The notes under the pieces were generated by a model. It was not told where the DNA came from. It saw nothing but the letters and a program-made list of their open reading frames with translations, and searched no databases. A stretch of 64,000 nt of DNA from Neoaquamicrobium sediminum. GTDB taxonomy: Bacteria; Pseudomonadota; Alphaproteobacteria; Rhizobiales; Rhizobiaceae. The first letter of the stretch is position 1; every line of letters starts with the position of its first letter. Below, in pieces: positions 15,966 through 26,428 of this stretch. The stretch is taken from NCBI RefSeq assembly GCF_013240295.1, contig NZ_JABETK010000002.1:1612001-1676000 (forward strand), given 5' to 3'. The position numbers and the translations under genes were made by a program.

Positions 15966-17172
15966 GAAAAATGCGCCGACGCCCGCTTATCTCACCGCCC
16001 GCGAAGCCGCTGCCGAGCTCTCGGTTACGCCCGCGACCCTCTACGCCTATGTCAGCCGCGGCCTGATCCGCTCCGAGGCGGTTGGCGACAGCAGAAGCCG
16101 CCGCTATCGCGCCGACGACATCCGCGCCCTGCGCGCGCGCCGCAACGCTTCGCCAACGACCCAGGGCGAAGCGGCGATGCCCGTGCTCGATTCTTCCGTG
16201 TCAACGATCACCGAGGCTGGCCCGATCTATCGCGGCGTGCCTGCAGTCGCCCTGTCCGATACAGCCACGCTGGAGCAGACGGCGCAGATCCTGTGGGACG
16301 CGCGCGGTGCCGACCCGTTCGAGGCCGGAAACATGCCGGTGGTCAGCGCGGAGATGCAGGCAGTCATGAAGGCGGCCTTGGGCGCCAAGCCGCTGCCGCG
16401 CGCCATTGCCGCCCTGTCGCTGGCCTGCGATGCCGATCCCCGCGCCCACAACCGCTCGCCCGAAGGCCGCATGGCCGCCGGCGCGCGCGTCATGCGCCTC
16501 GTCGCAGCGGCGATCCTCGGCACGGATCCATCGCCGCGTCCGCTGCACCTGCAACTGGCCGAGGCGTGGATGCCGGGAGAGCCCCGCGCCGGCGAGCTGG
16601 TGCGCCGCGCGCTCGTGCTTCTTGCGGACCATGAACTAAACGCCTCCACCTGGACCGTGCGCAGCGCCGTCTCCACCGGCCTCAGCCTCCACGACGCCCT
16701 GATTGCCGGCCTTGTCGCGCTGAAGGGTCCGCGCCACGGCGGCGCCGGCCCGCTTGCGGCCCGTTTCGTGACGGAGCTTGCCGAGGGCGACATCGCCGAA
16801 AGGGTGGCAGACCGTGTGGAACTGGGCGAAACGATCCCCGGCTTCGGCCATAGCGTCTATGCGGATGGCGACCCGCGCGCGGATGTACTGCTGCGCGCGC
16901 TGGTCAAGGCCGGCGCCGACAGGCGGCTGGCAGCCGAGGCTCCGGCGCTCGTCACCGAGGCGACAGGCCTGCATCCCAACATCGACTACGCGCTAGCGGT
17001 AATGATGCACATGTTCGGCATGCCTGTCGGACACGAAATGGCGATCTTCGCCGTCGCCCGCACGGCCGGCTGGGTCGCGCACGGCATCGAACAACTGGAG
17101 ACCGGCACGCTCATCCGGCCCCGCGCCCGCTATGTGGGCCCGGAGCCGGGACGATCTCACTCCACCGGCTAG
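15964..17172 (+). CDS. Citrate synthase family protein with N-terminal helix-turn-helix domain
   Basis: This 402-residue protein fuses a MerR/excisionase-like helix-turn-helix (about residues 10-60: LTAREAAAELSVTPATLYAY, then RSRRYRADDIRALRARR) to a citrate-synthase fold. The catalytic residues look retained: His258 (GPRHGGAGPL), His296 (GFGHSVYADGDPRAD) and Asp341 (HPNIDYALA). It could be a metabolite-sensing repressor, an enzyme, or both. The ATG at 15964 has no clear Shine-Dalgarno element and sits inside one of two palindromic repeats; translation may be leaderless or weak. The divergent neighbour is a second citrate synthase and the obvious regulatory target. Confidence 0.88.
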   Translation: MKNAPTPAYLTAREAAAELSVTPATLYAYVSRGLIRSEAVGDSRSRRYRADDIRALRARRNASPTTQGEAAMPVLDSSVSTITEAGPIYRGVPAVALSDTATLEQTAQILWDARGADPFEAGNMPVVSAEMQAVMKAALGAKPLPRAIAALSLACDADPRAHNRSPEGRMAAGARVMRLVAAAILGTDPSPRPLHLQLAEAWMPGEPRAGELVRRALVLLADHELNASTWTVRSAVSTGLSLHDALIAGLVALKGPRHGGAGPLAARFVTELAEGDIAERVADRVELGETIPGFGHSVYADGDPRADVLLRALVKAGADRRLAAEAPALVTEATGLHPNIDYALAVMMHMFGMPVGHEMAIFAVARTAGWVAHGIEQLETGTLIRPRARYVGPEPGRSHSTG

Positions 17173-17175
17173 ACG

Positions 17176-17601
17176 TCAGACCGGCAGCGCCTCCTCCGCA
17201 TACTGCGCTGCGTATTCTGCGTTTGGCGGGATCGGCTTGATGATGTCGATCAGCACGCCGTTCGGGTCGGCGGTGATGAAGTGGCGCTGGCCGAAATCCT
17301 CGTCGCGCAGCGAACGCAGCACCGGCAGCCCGGCGGCGACCAGCCGGTCGTGCACGGTATCCACGTCCTCGACCTCGAAGTTGAGCAACAGGCCCGACAC
17401 GCGGCCCCTGCCCTGCTCGGGGATCGTCTCGTGGCTGCCGTCGAGGATCGCGAGGTTGATCGTCTCGTCCTCGCTCGATGTCAGATGCACGTACCACTCG
17501 CTTTCGAACATCACCGTGAACCCGAAATGCTGGACATAGAACGCAGTCGTGCCGGCAACGTCGCCGGTCATGATGACGGGATAATAGCTGGTCGCTTTCA
17601 T
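17176..17601 (-). CDS. VOC-family glyoxalase/bleomycin-resistance-like protein
   Basis: A 141-residue protein with the paired beta-alpha-beta-beta-beta units of the vicinal-oxygen-chelate fold: [20 protein letters not shown] at the start and [18 protein letters not shown] at the end. VOC proteins bind a metal and act as glyoxalases, dioxygenases, or drug-binding resistance proteins; the metal ligands here are not certain enough to name an activity. It is divergent from a TetR gene, and the 71-base gap holds two copies of a palindrome, so it is likely repressed by that protein. Confidence 0.88.
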   Translation of the reverse strand: MKATSYYPVIMTGDVAGTTAFYVQHFGFTVMFESEWYVHLTSSEDETINLAILDGSHETIPEQGRGRVSGLLLNFEVEDVDTVHDRLVAAGLPVLRSLRDEDFGQRHFITADPNGVLIDIIKPIPPNAEYAAQYAEEALPV

Positions 17602-17624
17602 GGTCTTCCCTTTCGCTTGCCATT

Positions 17625-17674
17625 AACATACAATCTGCATGTATCTATTTAACTAACATACAGGCTGCATGTAT
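17625..17674. promoter_or_regulatory. Two-copy palindromic operator between the VOC and TetR genes
   Basis: Two 20-base copies (17625-17644 and 17655-17674) share 18 of 20 bases and start 30 bases apart. Each is an inverted repeat; the second has perfect six-base arms CATACA-N7-TGTATG and overlaps the TetR start codon at 17673. This is a typical layout for TetR autoregulation plus control of the divergent gene. Confidence 0.7.
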
Positions 17675-18274
17675 GCAAGAAGCAAATTCGCCGCGCCGCT
17701 CCAACCGCGAACGCACGGAAGCCACCCGCGCCGCGCTGCTCGATGCGGCACGAAAACTGTTCGTCGAAAAATCCTATGCGGAGACCGGCACGCCGGAGAT
17801 CGTGGCCGCCGCCGGCGTCACGCGCGGCGCGCTCTATCACCACTTTGCCGACAAGCAGGCCCTGCTGCGCGCCGTTGTCGAAGCCGAGTCACAAGCTGTG
17901 GCTCAAGAGATCGACCGCGCGGCCCCCGGAGCCCTTTCGGCACGCGATGCGCTGTGCGCGGCGGCGAGACGTTTCTTGAAGCGATGGCTGTTCCCGGCCG
18001 CACCCGGCTCCTGCTGCTCGATGGGCCGGCCGTACTGGGCCGCGCGGCGATGGACGAGATCGATGCCCGCCACGCCAACCGCACCCTCAAGGTGGGGCTG
18101 GAAGCAGCCATGCAGGCCGGTGATCTGCCCGCCCTCCCACTTGATGCGCTGGCCGCCCAGCTCGGCGCGATGTTCGACCGCGCCGCACTCGCCATCGAGG
18201 CAGGCGCCCCGCCGGAAGATCACCGCAAGGCGCTGGCCGCCGTCATCGATGCGCTGGTGGCCGCAAAGAGCTGA
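17673..18274 (+). CDS. TetR-family repressor with apparent frameshift
   Basis: The N-terminal 95 residues are a standard TetR DNA-binding domain ([37 protein letters not shown]). The ligand-binding part continues in another frame ([28 protein letters not shown]) to a stop at 18272-18274. The frames join at 17960-17961, where GG would be GGG in the intact reading; restoring one G gives a normal 200-residue TetR protein. It probably binds the paired palindromes overlapping its start and represses the VOC gene. Whether the break is real or a sequencing error is discussed in the findings. Confidence 0.8.
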
Positions 18275-18283
18275 CTTCCCGGG

Positions 18284-18847
18284 CTACCCTGCGTTCGGTG
18301 CTGAAGGCAGCGTTGTGTCGCCCGCACCCAGCGATCGCTGCATCAGCACGGTATCGACCCACCGGCCGAGCTTGAAGCCCACCGAGGTGAACGTGCCGGC
18401 ATGGGCAAATCCCATGCGCCTGTGCAGCGCAATCGAGCCCTCGTTGCCGCTGTTGCCGATTACCGCGAGCATCTGCCGCCACGGCCCCTTTTCGCAGCGC
18501 GCAATCAGCTCGCCCAGCAACGCGCTGCCGATACCCTTTCCCGCAAGCCCGTCGGCGACATAGACGGAATCCTCGATCGAGAACCGGTAGGCCGGCCGCG
18601 GCCTGTAAGCCGTGGCATAGGCGTAACCGACCACCTGCCCATCGAGTTCGGCGGCAAGATACGGAAGCCCCGCTGCAAACACGGCCGCGCGCCGCGCCAG
18701 CATCTCCTCGACCGCCGGCGGCACTTCCTCGAAGGTCGCCAGCCCATGCAGCACATGATGCGCGTAGATCGCCCGGATCGCCGCCATGTCGGCCTCGCCC
18801 GCATCGCGAACGGTTACGCTTGTCCTGGGGGCACCCGCATCAGCCAT
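18284..18847 (-). CDS. GNAT N-acetyltransferase, phosphinothricin-acetyltransferase-like
   Basis: The 187-residue enzyme resembles the Pat/YncA (MnaT) group: [19 protein letters not shown] at the start, [20 protein letters not shown] carrying the acetyl-CoA pyrophosphate loop, and [18 protein letters not shown], a highly typical block. Members acetylate small amines such as phosphinothricin, methionine sulfoximine or L-methionine. The exact substrate cannot be read from sequence. It is convergent with the TetR gene and divergent from a LysR regulator, which might control it. Confidence 0.9.
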   Translation of the reverse strand: MADAGAPRTSVTVRDAGEADMAAIRAIYAHHVLHGLATFEEVPPAVEEMLARRAAVFAAGLPYLAAELDGQVVGYAYATAYRPRPAYRFSIEDSVYVADGLAGKGIGSALLGELIARCEKGPWRQMLAVIGNSGNEGSIALHRRMGFAHAGTFTSVGFKLGRWVDTVLMQRSLGAGDTTLPSAPNAG

Positions 18848-18950
18848 GGCTTCACCTGCTCGCTCGACGTTGCATGCCCGCCATCATGCGCGATGATTTC
18901 GAATAAGGAAAGATTTGCCTATTGATGATTCATATGAGATTTTCTTTGGT

Positions 18951-19886
18951 ATGAGAGGCCTCAATCTCGACTATCTGCGCACCTTCGTTGCCGTCGTGGA
19001 GCACGGGGGCTTTTCGGCGGCGGCTACCCGGCTGGGCCTGACGCAACCGGCCGTCAGCCTGCAGATCCGTCAGCTCGAAAAGCGGCTTGGCGTCAGGCTC
19101 ATCGAACGGGTCGGACGCGGCACACGCCCCACGCCCGCAGGCGCGGAACTTCTACACCATGCCGGAAGGATCGAAGGCGAGGTCGCGGCCACACTTGACG
19201 CTGTCGGGCGCTATGCATCCGGCACGATGGGCCTCGTGAGGCTCGGCACCGGCGCGACCGCCTGCATCTTCCTCCTGCCGCCGCTGTTGCGCGAACTGCG
19301 CGAGCGCTTTCCTGATCTCGAAATCACCGTCAGCACCGGCAACACGGCTGAAATCGTCCGGGCCGTCGAGGAAAACACGCTCGACATCGCTCTGGTCACA
19401 ATGCCGGCATCGGGCCGCATTCTCGAAATACAGCCGATCATGGAGGAAGAATTCGTGGCAATCGCCCCGCCGCGCACCGCGTTGCCCGATCCTGCGACCC
19501 CTGCCGCACTGGCGGAAATGCCGTTGCTGCTCTTCGAACCGGGCGGCAACACGCGCCGTATCGTCGATCAATGGTTTGCCGCCGCCGGCATCCAGTTCAA
19601 GCCGGCGATGTCGCTCGGCAGCGTCGAGGCGATCAAGGAACTGGTGGCGGCCGGCCTCGGCTGTTCGATCCTGCCGGCATCGTCGCTCGGCGCGCAGAAA
19701 CGAAAAGGCGCAGCCCCGCATTCGCCTCTATCACCGCCACTGCACCGTACCCTGGCGAGCGTCGTGCGACGCGACAAGCCGCTCACCCGCGGCATCAGGG
19801 AAATGCTGCGCGCGCTGGAGCGGCTGGCGCCGGATGCTCCCGCCTCTCGGCCCACTTCATCGGACAAAGAAAAACCCGGCGTGTAG
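18951..19886 (+). CDS. LysR-family transcriptional regulator
   Basis: The 311-residue product has the LysR helix-turn-helix (LDYLRTFVAVVEHGGFSAAA, LTQPAVSLQIRQLEKRLGVR) at residues about 4-63 and a two-lobed effector-binding domain after it. I start it at the ATG at 18951 (MRGLNLDYLRTF) because the domain begins there; an upstream frame at 18915 adds an unconserved segment. Its stop codon lies inside the terminator hairpin shared with rpoD. The divergent GNAT gene is a possible target. The ligand is unknown. Confidence 0.9.
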   Translation: MRGLNLDYLRTFVAVVEHGGFSAAATRLGLTQPAVSLQIRQLEKRLGVRLIERVGRGTRPTPAGAELLHHAGRIEGEVAATLDAVGRYASGTMGLVRLGTGATACIFLLPPLLRELRERFPDLEITVSTGNTAEIVRAVEENTLDIALVTMPASGRILEIQPIMEEEFVAIAPPRTALPDPATPAALAEMPLLLFEPGGNTRRIVDQWFAAAGIQFKPAMSLGSVEAIKELVAAGLGCSILPASSLGAQKRKGAAPHSPLSPPLHRTLASVVRRDKPLTRGIREMLRALERLAPDAPASRPTSSDKEKPGV

Positions 19887-19896
19887 CCGGGTTTTT
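19870..19896. terminator. Bidirectional terminator between LysR gene and rpoD
   Basis: AAAAACCCGGC pairs perfectly with GCCGGGTTTTT across a five-base loop (GTGTA), so both strands have a stem followed by T residues. The TAG stop of the LysR gene (19884-19886) is part of the loop and stem, and rpoD ends on the other strand 37 bases away. Confidence 0.88.
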
Positions 19897-19932
19897 CGAT
19901 TTAGCTTCAAACGCTTGAGCTTGCTTCCGGAC

Positions 19933-21957
<2,025 letters not shown>

Positions 21958-22385
21958 ATTGTTTTTCTCCAAGCGGCAGAAGCTTCGTCGAGGCGTCAAA
22001 GCCCCTGCGTGCGCGGCAAGATCGGTTTCTACTTGCGCCTAGACCGCGATAGCTGCGTTTGCCTTAATTCCCGATTAACCCTGCTATACGGCATATAAGG
22101 CGCATATCCCGGCCGTCCAACGGCAGCCGCATCCTTTTACCCCAGCGAGGCCCAGACCTCGTCCGTCACGATTGCGATCGTCCTGATTCCGTCATTCACG
22201 CGGAAGGTCAAGCGGCTAGAGCTGATTCGGCGCAAAAAAGCGAATCAAATGCTCCTTAGCCTGCCCCAACCGTCAAGCGGTCAAGGGTATCCTGCGAAGC
22301 CATCCGCCTCGCTGCGCCTATGTAGAGAGCCGTCGAAGTTTCGACAAGGGGCGCTCACGAAAGAGATGGCCGCACGATGCTCGCG
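21958..22385. other. rpoD upstream region, no gene seen
   Basis: This 428-base gap between rpoD and the methyltransferase gene is less GC-rich around 22040-22120 than its surroundings and presumably carries the rpoD promoter, but I cannot assign -35 or -10 boxes with confidence. No convincing coding frame, tRNA or repeat was seen in it. Confidence 0.5.
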
Positions 22386-23143
22386 TCAACCGGGCCAGCG
22401 CGCCTCGAAGGTGATAATGTCGTCTCCGTCTCGCGGTGCGCGTCCGAAGGCGTAGTTGCCGGAGACCGTAACATCCGTGAAGCCAGCGGCCTCGAGCGCC
22501 AATCCGAACTCCGTGACACCCCACCATCGCAGCCTGAAGAGATCCAGTTCGGTGTCGACGAGCCGGCCCTCGCGCCACAACTCATAGCGAAGATGAGACA
22601 GCGTCACCTGCGCCACATGATCGGTTTCCACGCGTTGGTCAGTCAGCGTAAGCAGGGCGCCATCGGCCGTCTCCCAGCTTCGTACCGACATTGCAGGCCC
22701 CACAAATGCACCAGCCGGGTCGAGATCGACGATAAGTCTGCCGCCAGGCTGCAAATGGTCGCGGAACCGCGCGATCACCGCCCGGGCGGTTCCAACCTCG
22801 GTCACAAGCTGGAATGAACCGGCCGGCACGACGATGGCGGCAAAGCGCTTGTCATAAGAGAATGTATTGAACGTCTGGCGTGTCAGATTGGCCGGCAAGT
22901 GGCGAGCGCCACATACCTGGCGACAATAAAAAGCATCTCTTCAGAAGCGTCGAACCCCTCGACGGCGAGACCGGCTTCGAGCAGCGGCACGAGAATCCGT
23001 CCGTTGCCGACGGCGGGCTCCAGCACAGGACCATCGCATCCGGCAAGCCGCTGAAGATAATACTCGACATCGCCGAAGGACCGTCCCACCGGCTTGTCGA
23101 GATCGTAGACCCACGAAGCGAGCTTCCCATAGCGATTATGCAT
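22386..23143 (-). CDS. Class I SAM-dependent methyltransferase with apparent frameshift
   Basis: The N-terminal part (from ATG 23143) contains the SAM-binding motif in VLEPAVGNGRILVPLLEAG and EGFDASEEML. The C-terminal part continues in another frame from about 22919 (HLPANLTRQTFNTFSYDKRF, then FAAIVVPAGSFQLV and PGGRLIVDLDP). The frames join where GG at 22919-22920 (plus strand) would need to be GGG; with that base restored the protein is about 252 residues with no gap in the methyltransferase core. The substrate is unknown. It sits between dnaG and rpoD on the same strand. Confidence 0.78.
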
Positions 23144-23281
23144 GATGTCCCTGCGAGATTGCGCGGTTGCCCAACGGCGACGTCATAGGGGTGCCGGCTG
23201 GAACGTGCCAGCAGACTTGCGGTGTTTCGGTGCGTCAAATTGGCCTTAAGTCGCGGCCATGGTCGCAGAGAAGACCAGCCT

Positions 23282-25218
23282 CTACACCCGCCCGGACGAA
23301 ACCCCGAACCCCTCGATCAGCGCTTCCAGCCGCTCCAGGTTGGCAATGTCGGCGCTTATGGCGTTCAGCACGTGCAGCAAATGCTGGCATGACTGCTCTT
23401 CGCCGCCCTCCACCGCTTCCGCGAGTGCGGCTTCCACGCTCGAACGTTGCTCGCGCAATTCGCGGGTGCGCGAATGAAGTGCGGCGAGCTGGCCGAAGGC
23501 TTCCCGCACATCGTCGAGTGCGGCATCTTCCAGCGCCGGCCACAGGCGCGCCCGGCGCACCAGCGCGACGGCGTTATCCCACGTGCCGCTCAGCCCTGCC
23601 TGTTCCAGCGCGGCGACAAGCGTCGACCGCTCGTGCGCCGCGCCGTGGGCCAGCGCGTCGAGCAGTGCAGCATGCAGCCGCTTGAGGTCGGGATGCTGCA
23701 GGTTCATGTGCTCGAACGCATCGAAATAATCGTCGAGCAATGTCGGATGGTTGACCATCGCGACCAGCATCGCCGTGTCGCGAAGCGGTAGCGGCCCTCC
23801 GCTGCTGCGAACGAGCGCCGAGCGCGCGAGGCTGTCGCTCACCGCAAGCCGGCCCGAAGCCTGCCCCGGCCGCCCGCGCCCTGCGCCGTAGCCGCCGCGC
23901 TCCTGCCCGCCGAAGCGGCTGTCACGCCCGCGATTGCTTCCGAAGAAGGCCTGGACCCGCTCGCGCATGTCCTGCTGGTAGTGCCGCCGCACGCTTTCGT
24001 CGCGGATGCGGCTGGTGAGATCGCGCAGTGTCCGTTCGAGCTCGGCGCGGCGTTCAGGTGTGTCGAACACGCCGCCGGACGTCTCGCGCAGCCACAGCAG
24101 CTCCGCAAGCGGCCGGGCCTGCGCCAGCACCTCGCGAAACGCTTCCGGCCCGCCGGCCTTCACCAGATCGTCAGGGTCCTGCCCCTCCGGCAAAAGGGCA
24201 AAACGCAAAGTGCGCCCCGCCTGCACCAGCGGCAGCGCCAGTTCGGCCGCCCTGTGCGCCGCCTTCAGCCCGGCCTGATCGCCGTCGAAACACAACACCG
24301 GCTCGCCGGTCATGCGCCACAACAGCTCTAGCTGGTTTTCGGTCAGCGCCGTGCCGAGCGGCGCGACCGCGTTCTCGATGCCGGCCTGCGCCAGCGCGAT
24401 CACGTCCATGTAGCCCTCGACGGCGATCACCGTGCCGGCCTTCACCTGCGCCTTGCGCGCTCGGGCGAAATTGTAGAGCACGTTGCCCTTGTGGAAGAGC
24501 TCGGTATCGTTCGAGTTGAGGTATTTCGCCGGCACGTCGACCGAAAGCGCCCGCCCGCCGAAGGCGATCACCTTGCCGCGGCTGTCCTCGATCGGGAACA
24601 TCACGCGGTCGCGGAACCGGTCGTATGAAACGGGTATGTCGGGTCCGTGCACCACCAGCCCGCACGCCTCGATCTGCTCCCTGCTCGCGCCTTTGCCGGC
24701 CAGGAACTCCTTGAGCGCATTGCGGCTGTCGGGCGCGTAGCCCATCCGGAAAGCCTGCTGCGTCACCGACGAAAGGCCGCGCTCACGCAGATAGGCGCGT
24801 GCCTTCGCGCCGCTGGCGGACTGTAGCTGCTCCTGGAAGAACTTCGTCGCAAGCTCCATCACGTCGGTCAGCGTGGTGCGCTCGCGCTCGCGGCGTTCCG
24901 CCTGCTCGTCGCGCGCCGGCATCGGCACGCCTGCCATCTCCGCCACCCGCTCGACCGCCTCGGGAAAGCTCATGCCGTCCAGCTCGGTCAGGAAGCGGAA
25001 ATGGTCGCCCGATACCCCGCAACCGAAGCAGTGGTAGCGGCCTTTTTGTCCTCGCAGTGAAACGATGGCGACTTTTCGCCATGAAACGGACAGCAGGCCC
25101 AGTAGTCGCCGCGCTGGGCATTCGTCTTGCGCCGGTCCCACGTCACGCGCGCGCCGATCACCGATGAAATCGGCACACGGTCGCGTATCTCGTCGAGGAA
25201 TGAGGGCGAAAAGCGCAT
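23282..25218 (-). CDS. dnaG: DNA primase DnaG with apparent frameshift
   Basis: DnaG makes RNA primers for replication. Reading from the ATG at 25218 gives the start of the zinc-binding domain (FLDEIRDRVP, CCPFHGEKSPSFHCEDKK). The rest, from GRYHCFGCGVSGDHFRFL onward, is open in another frame to 23282 and includes the TOPRIM core (VIAVEGYMDVIALAQAGIEN, LCFDGDQAGLKAAHRAAELA) and the DnaB-interaction C-terminal domain. One missing base at CC 25041-25042 (plus strand; CCC expected) accounts for the break and restores about 645 residues, the normal length. Because dnaG is essential, a real frameshift would be lethal, so a consensus error is most likely. Confidence 0.93.
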
Positions 25219-25478
25219 CGGCGGAACTCTTTTATCACCCCATATAGGCGAGCCCGCCCCGCAAAGCGACACGCCGCGCGCCGCCTTGCCCGGTATTCAC
25301 AGCCGACCGGCAACCGTCTTCTGCTCTCGCCGCGTCGCTGCGACCATTGCGCGTGCCTCGAAATAGTTTCGCGCGCGTACCTTGACTCACCTACCCTCGG
25401 GTCAATACTGCTTCTGCTGCTCAAATAATCGGCATTTTGTGCGCCGGGCACAAGAATACCGAACGGGGGGGGCAGTTA

Positions 25479-26276
25479 ATGCTACGTCTGGTACGCGGCG
25501 CGTTTAGACGCGCTTTGTCAGTTTTCTTTCAGAGTATTTCGACCCTGGCGAACTTGCCGGTCCGCGCGATTCGTGCCGGCCTGCCGGTTGTGCTTGCCCT
25601 GGTCGGCTTCGCCTTCGAAGCGCTCCTTCGCTGGCACCATCCCGAAAGAGGCAGCATCTCGCCGGCAGTTTTCGTGCCCGTCGCGGAGGAAAGCGGCGCG
25701 ATCGTCCCGATCGGCGAATGGGTCCTGGAAACGGCCTGCAACGACGCGGCCAGCTGGGACAGCCACGTCATCGTCGCCGTGAACGTCTCGGCAGTGCAGC
25801 TTCACAGCCCTGAATTTGCGCACAAGGTCCACGAGATCCTGCTCAGAACCGGCCTTCCTCCACGGCGGCTCGAGATCGAGATCACCGAGACGGCCCTCGT
25901 TCGCGACATGACCCGCGCCCTCGCCACGCTGCGCCAGCTCAAGACGCTGGGCGTGATGGTGGCGATGGACGATTTCGGCACCGGCTAATCGTCCCTTTCC
26001 AACCTGCGCGCGTTCCCCTTCGACAAGATCAAGATCGACGGCTCCTTCGTGCGCTCTGTCGACACCAACAGGCAGGCGGCCACCATCGTCAAGGCGGTGC
26101 TGGGCATCGGGCGCGGTCTCGGCCTGCCTGTGCTGGCCGAAGGCGTGGAGACCACGGAGGAGCTGAAATTCCTCGCAAGCGAGTTCTGCCAGATCGGCCA
26201 GGGTTATCTGCTCGGGCGTCCGGCGCCGCTGTCCTCCATGAAGGATGACAAGATGGCAACGCCCTCCGCAGCCTAG
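25479..26276 (+). pseudogene. EAL-domain (c-di-GMP phosphodiesterase) remnant
   Basis: The catalytic EAL domain is recognisable from FEALLRWHHPERGSISP through VAVNVSAVQLHSPEFA, IEITETALVRD, MDDFGTG, then after a TAA at 25986-25988 in the same frame SSLSNLRAFPFDKIKIDGSF and LAEGVETTEELKFL. The stop replaces the Tyr codon of the conserved GTGYSSLS. The N-terminal part of the barrel and any sensory or GGDEF domain are missing; residues before EALLRW are a basic, hydrophobic stretch with no match to the family. A premature stop plus a missing 5' part suggests a decayed gene. Confidence 0.8.
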
Positions 26277-26309
26277 CCGGGAGCCGATGTGATTCGTCGG
26301 AAATAGGCC

Positions 26310-26338
26310 ATTTAAAGTTTATTCGGCTAAGCTATAAT
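26310..26338 (+). promoter_or_regulatory. Possible promoter upstream of Na/Pi cotransporter gene
   Basis: A perfect TATAAT at 26333-26338 sits in a locally AT-rich stretch about 90 bases before the transporter start; ATTTAA 17 bases upstream is a weak -35 candidate. Position and composition support it, but the -35 match is poor. Confidence 0.35.
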
Positions 26339-26428
26339 TGTCGGAACCAAAACGCTTTCCGGTGATTTGCAGGCCATGGCCTCACATGTGAACCAAGCCG
26401 GCCGCGCCTGCCGCGCGGCCAACTCGCG

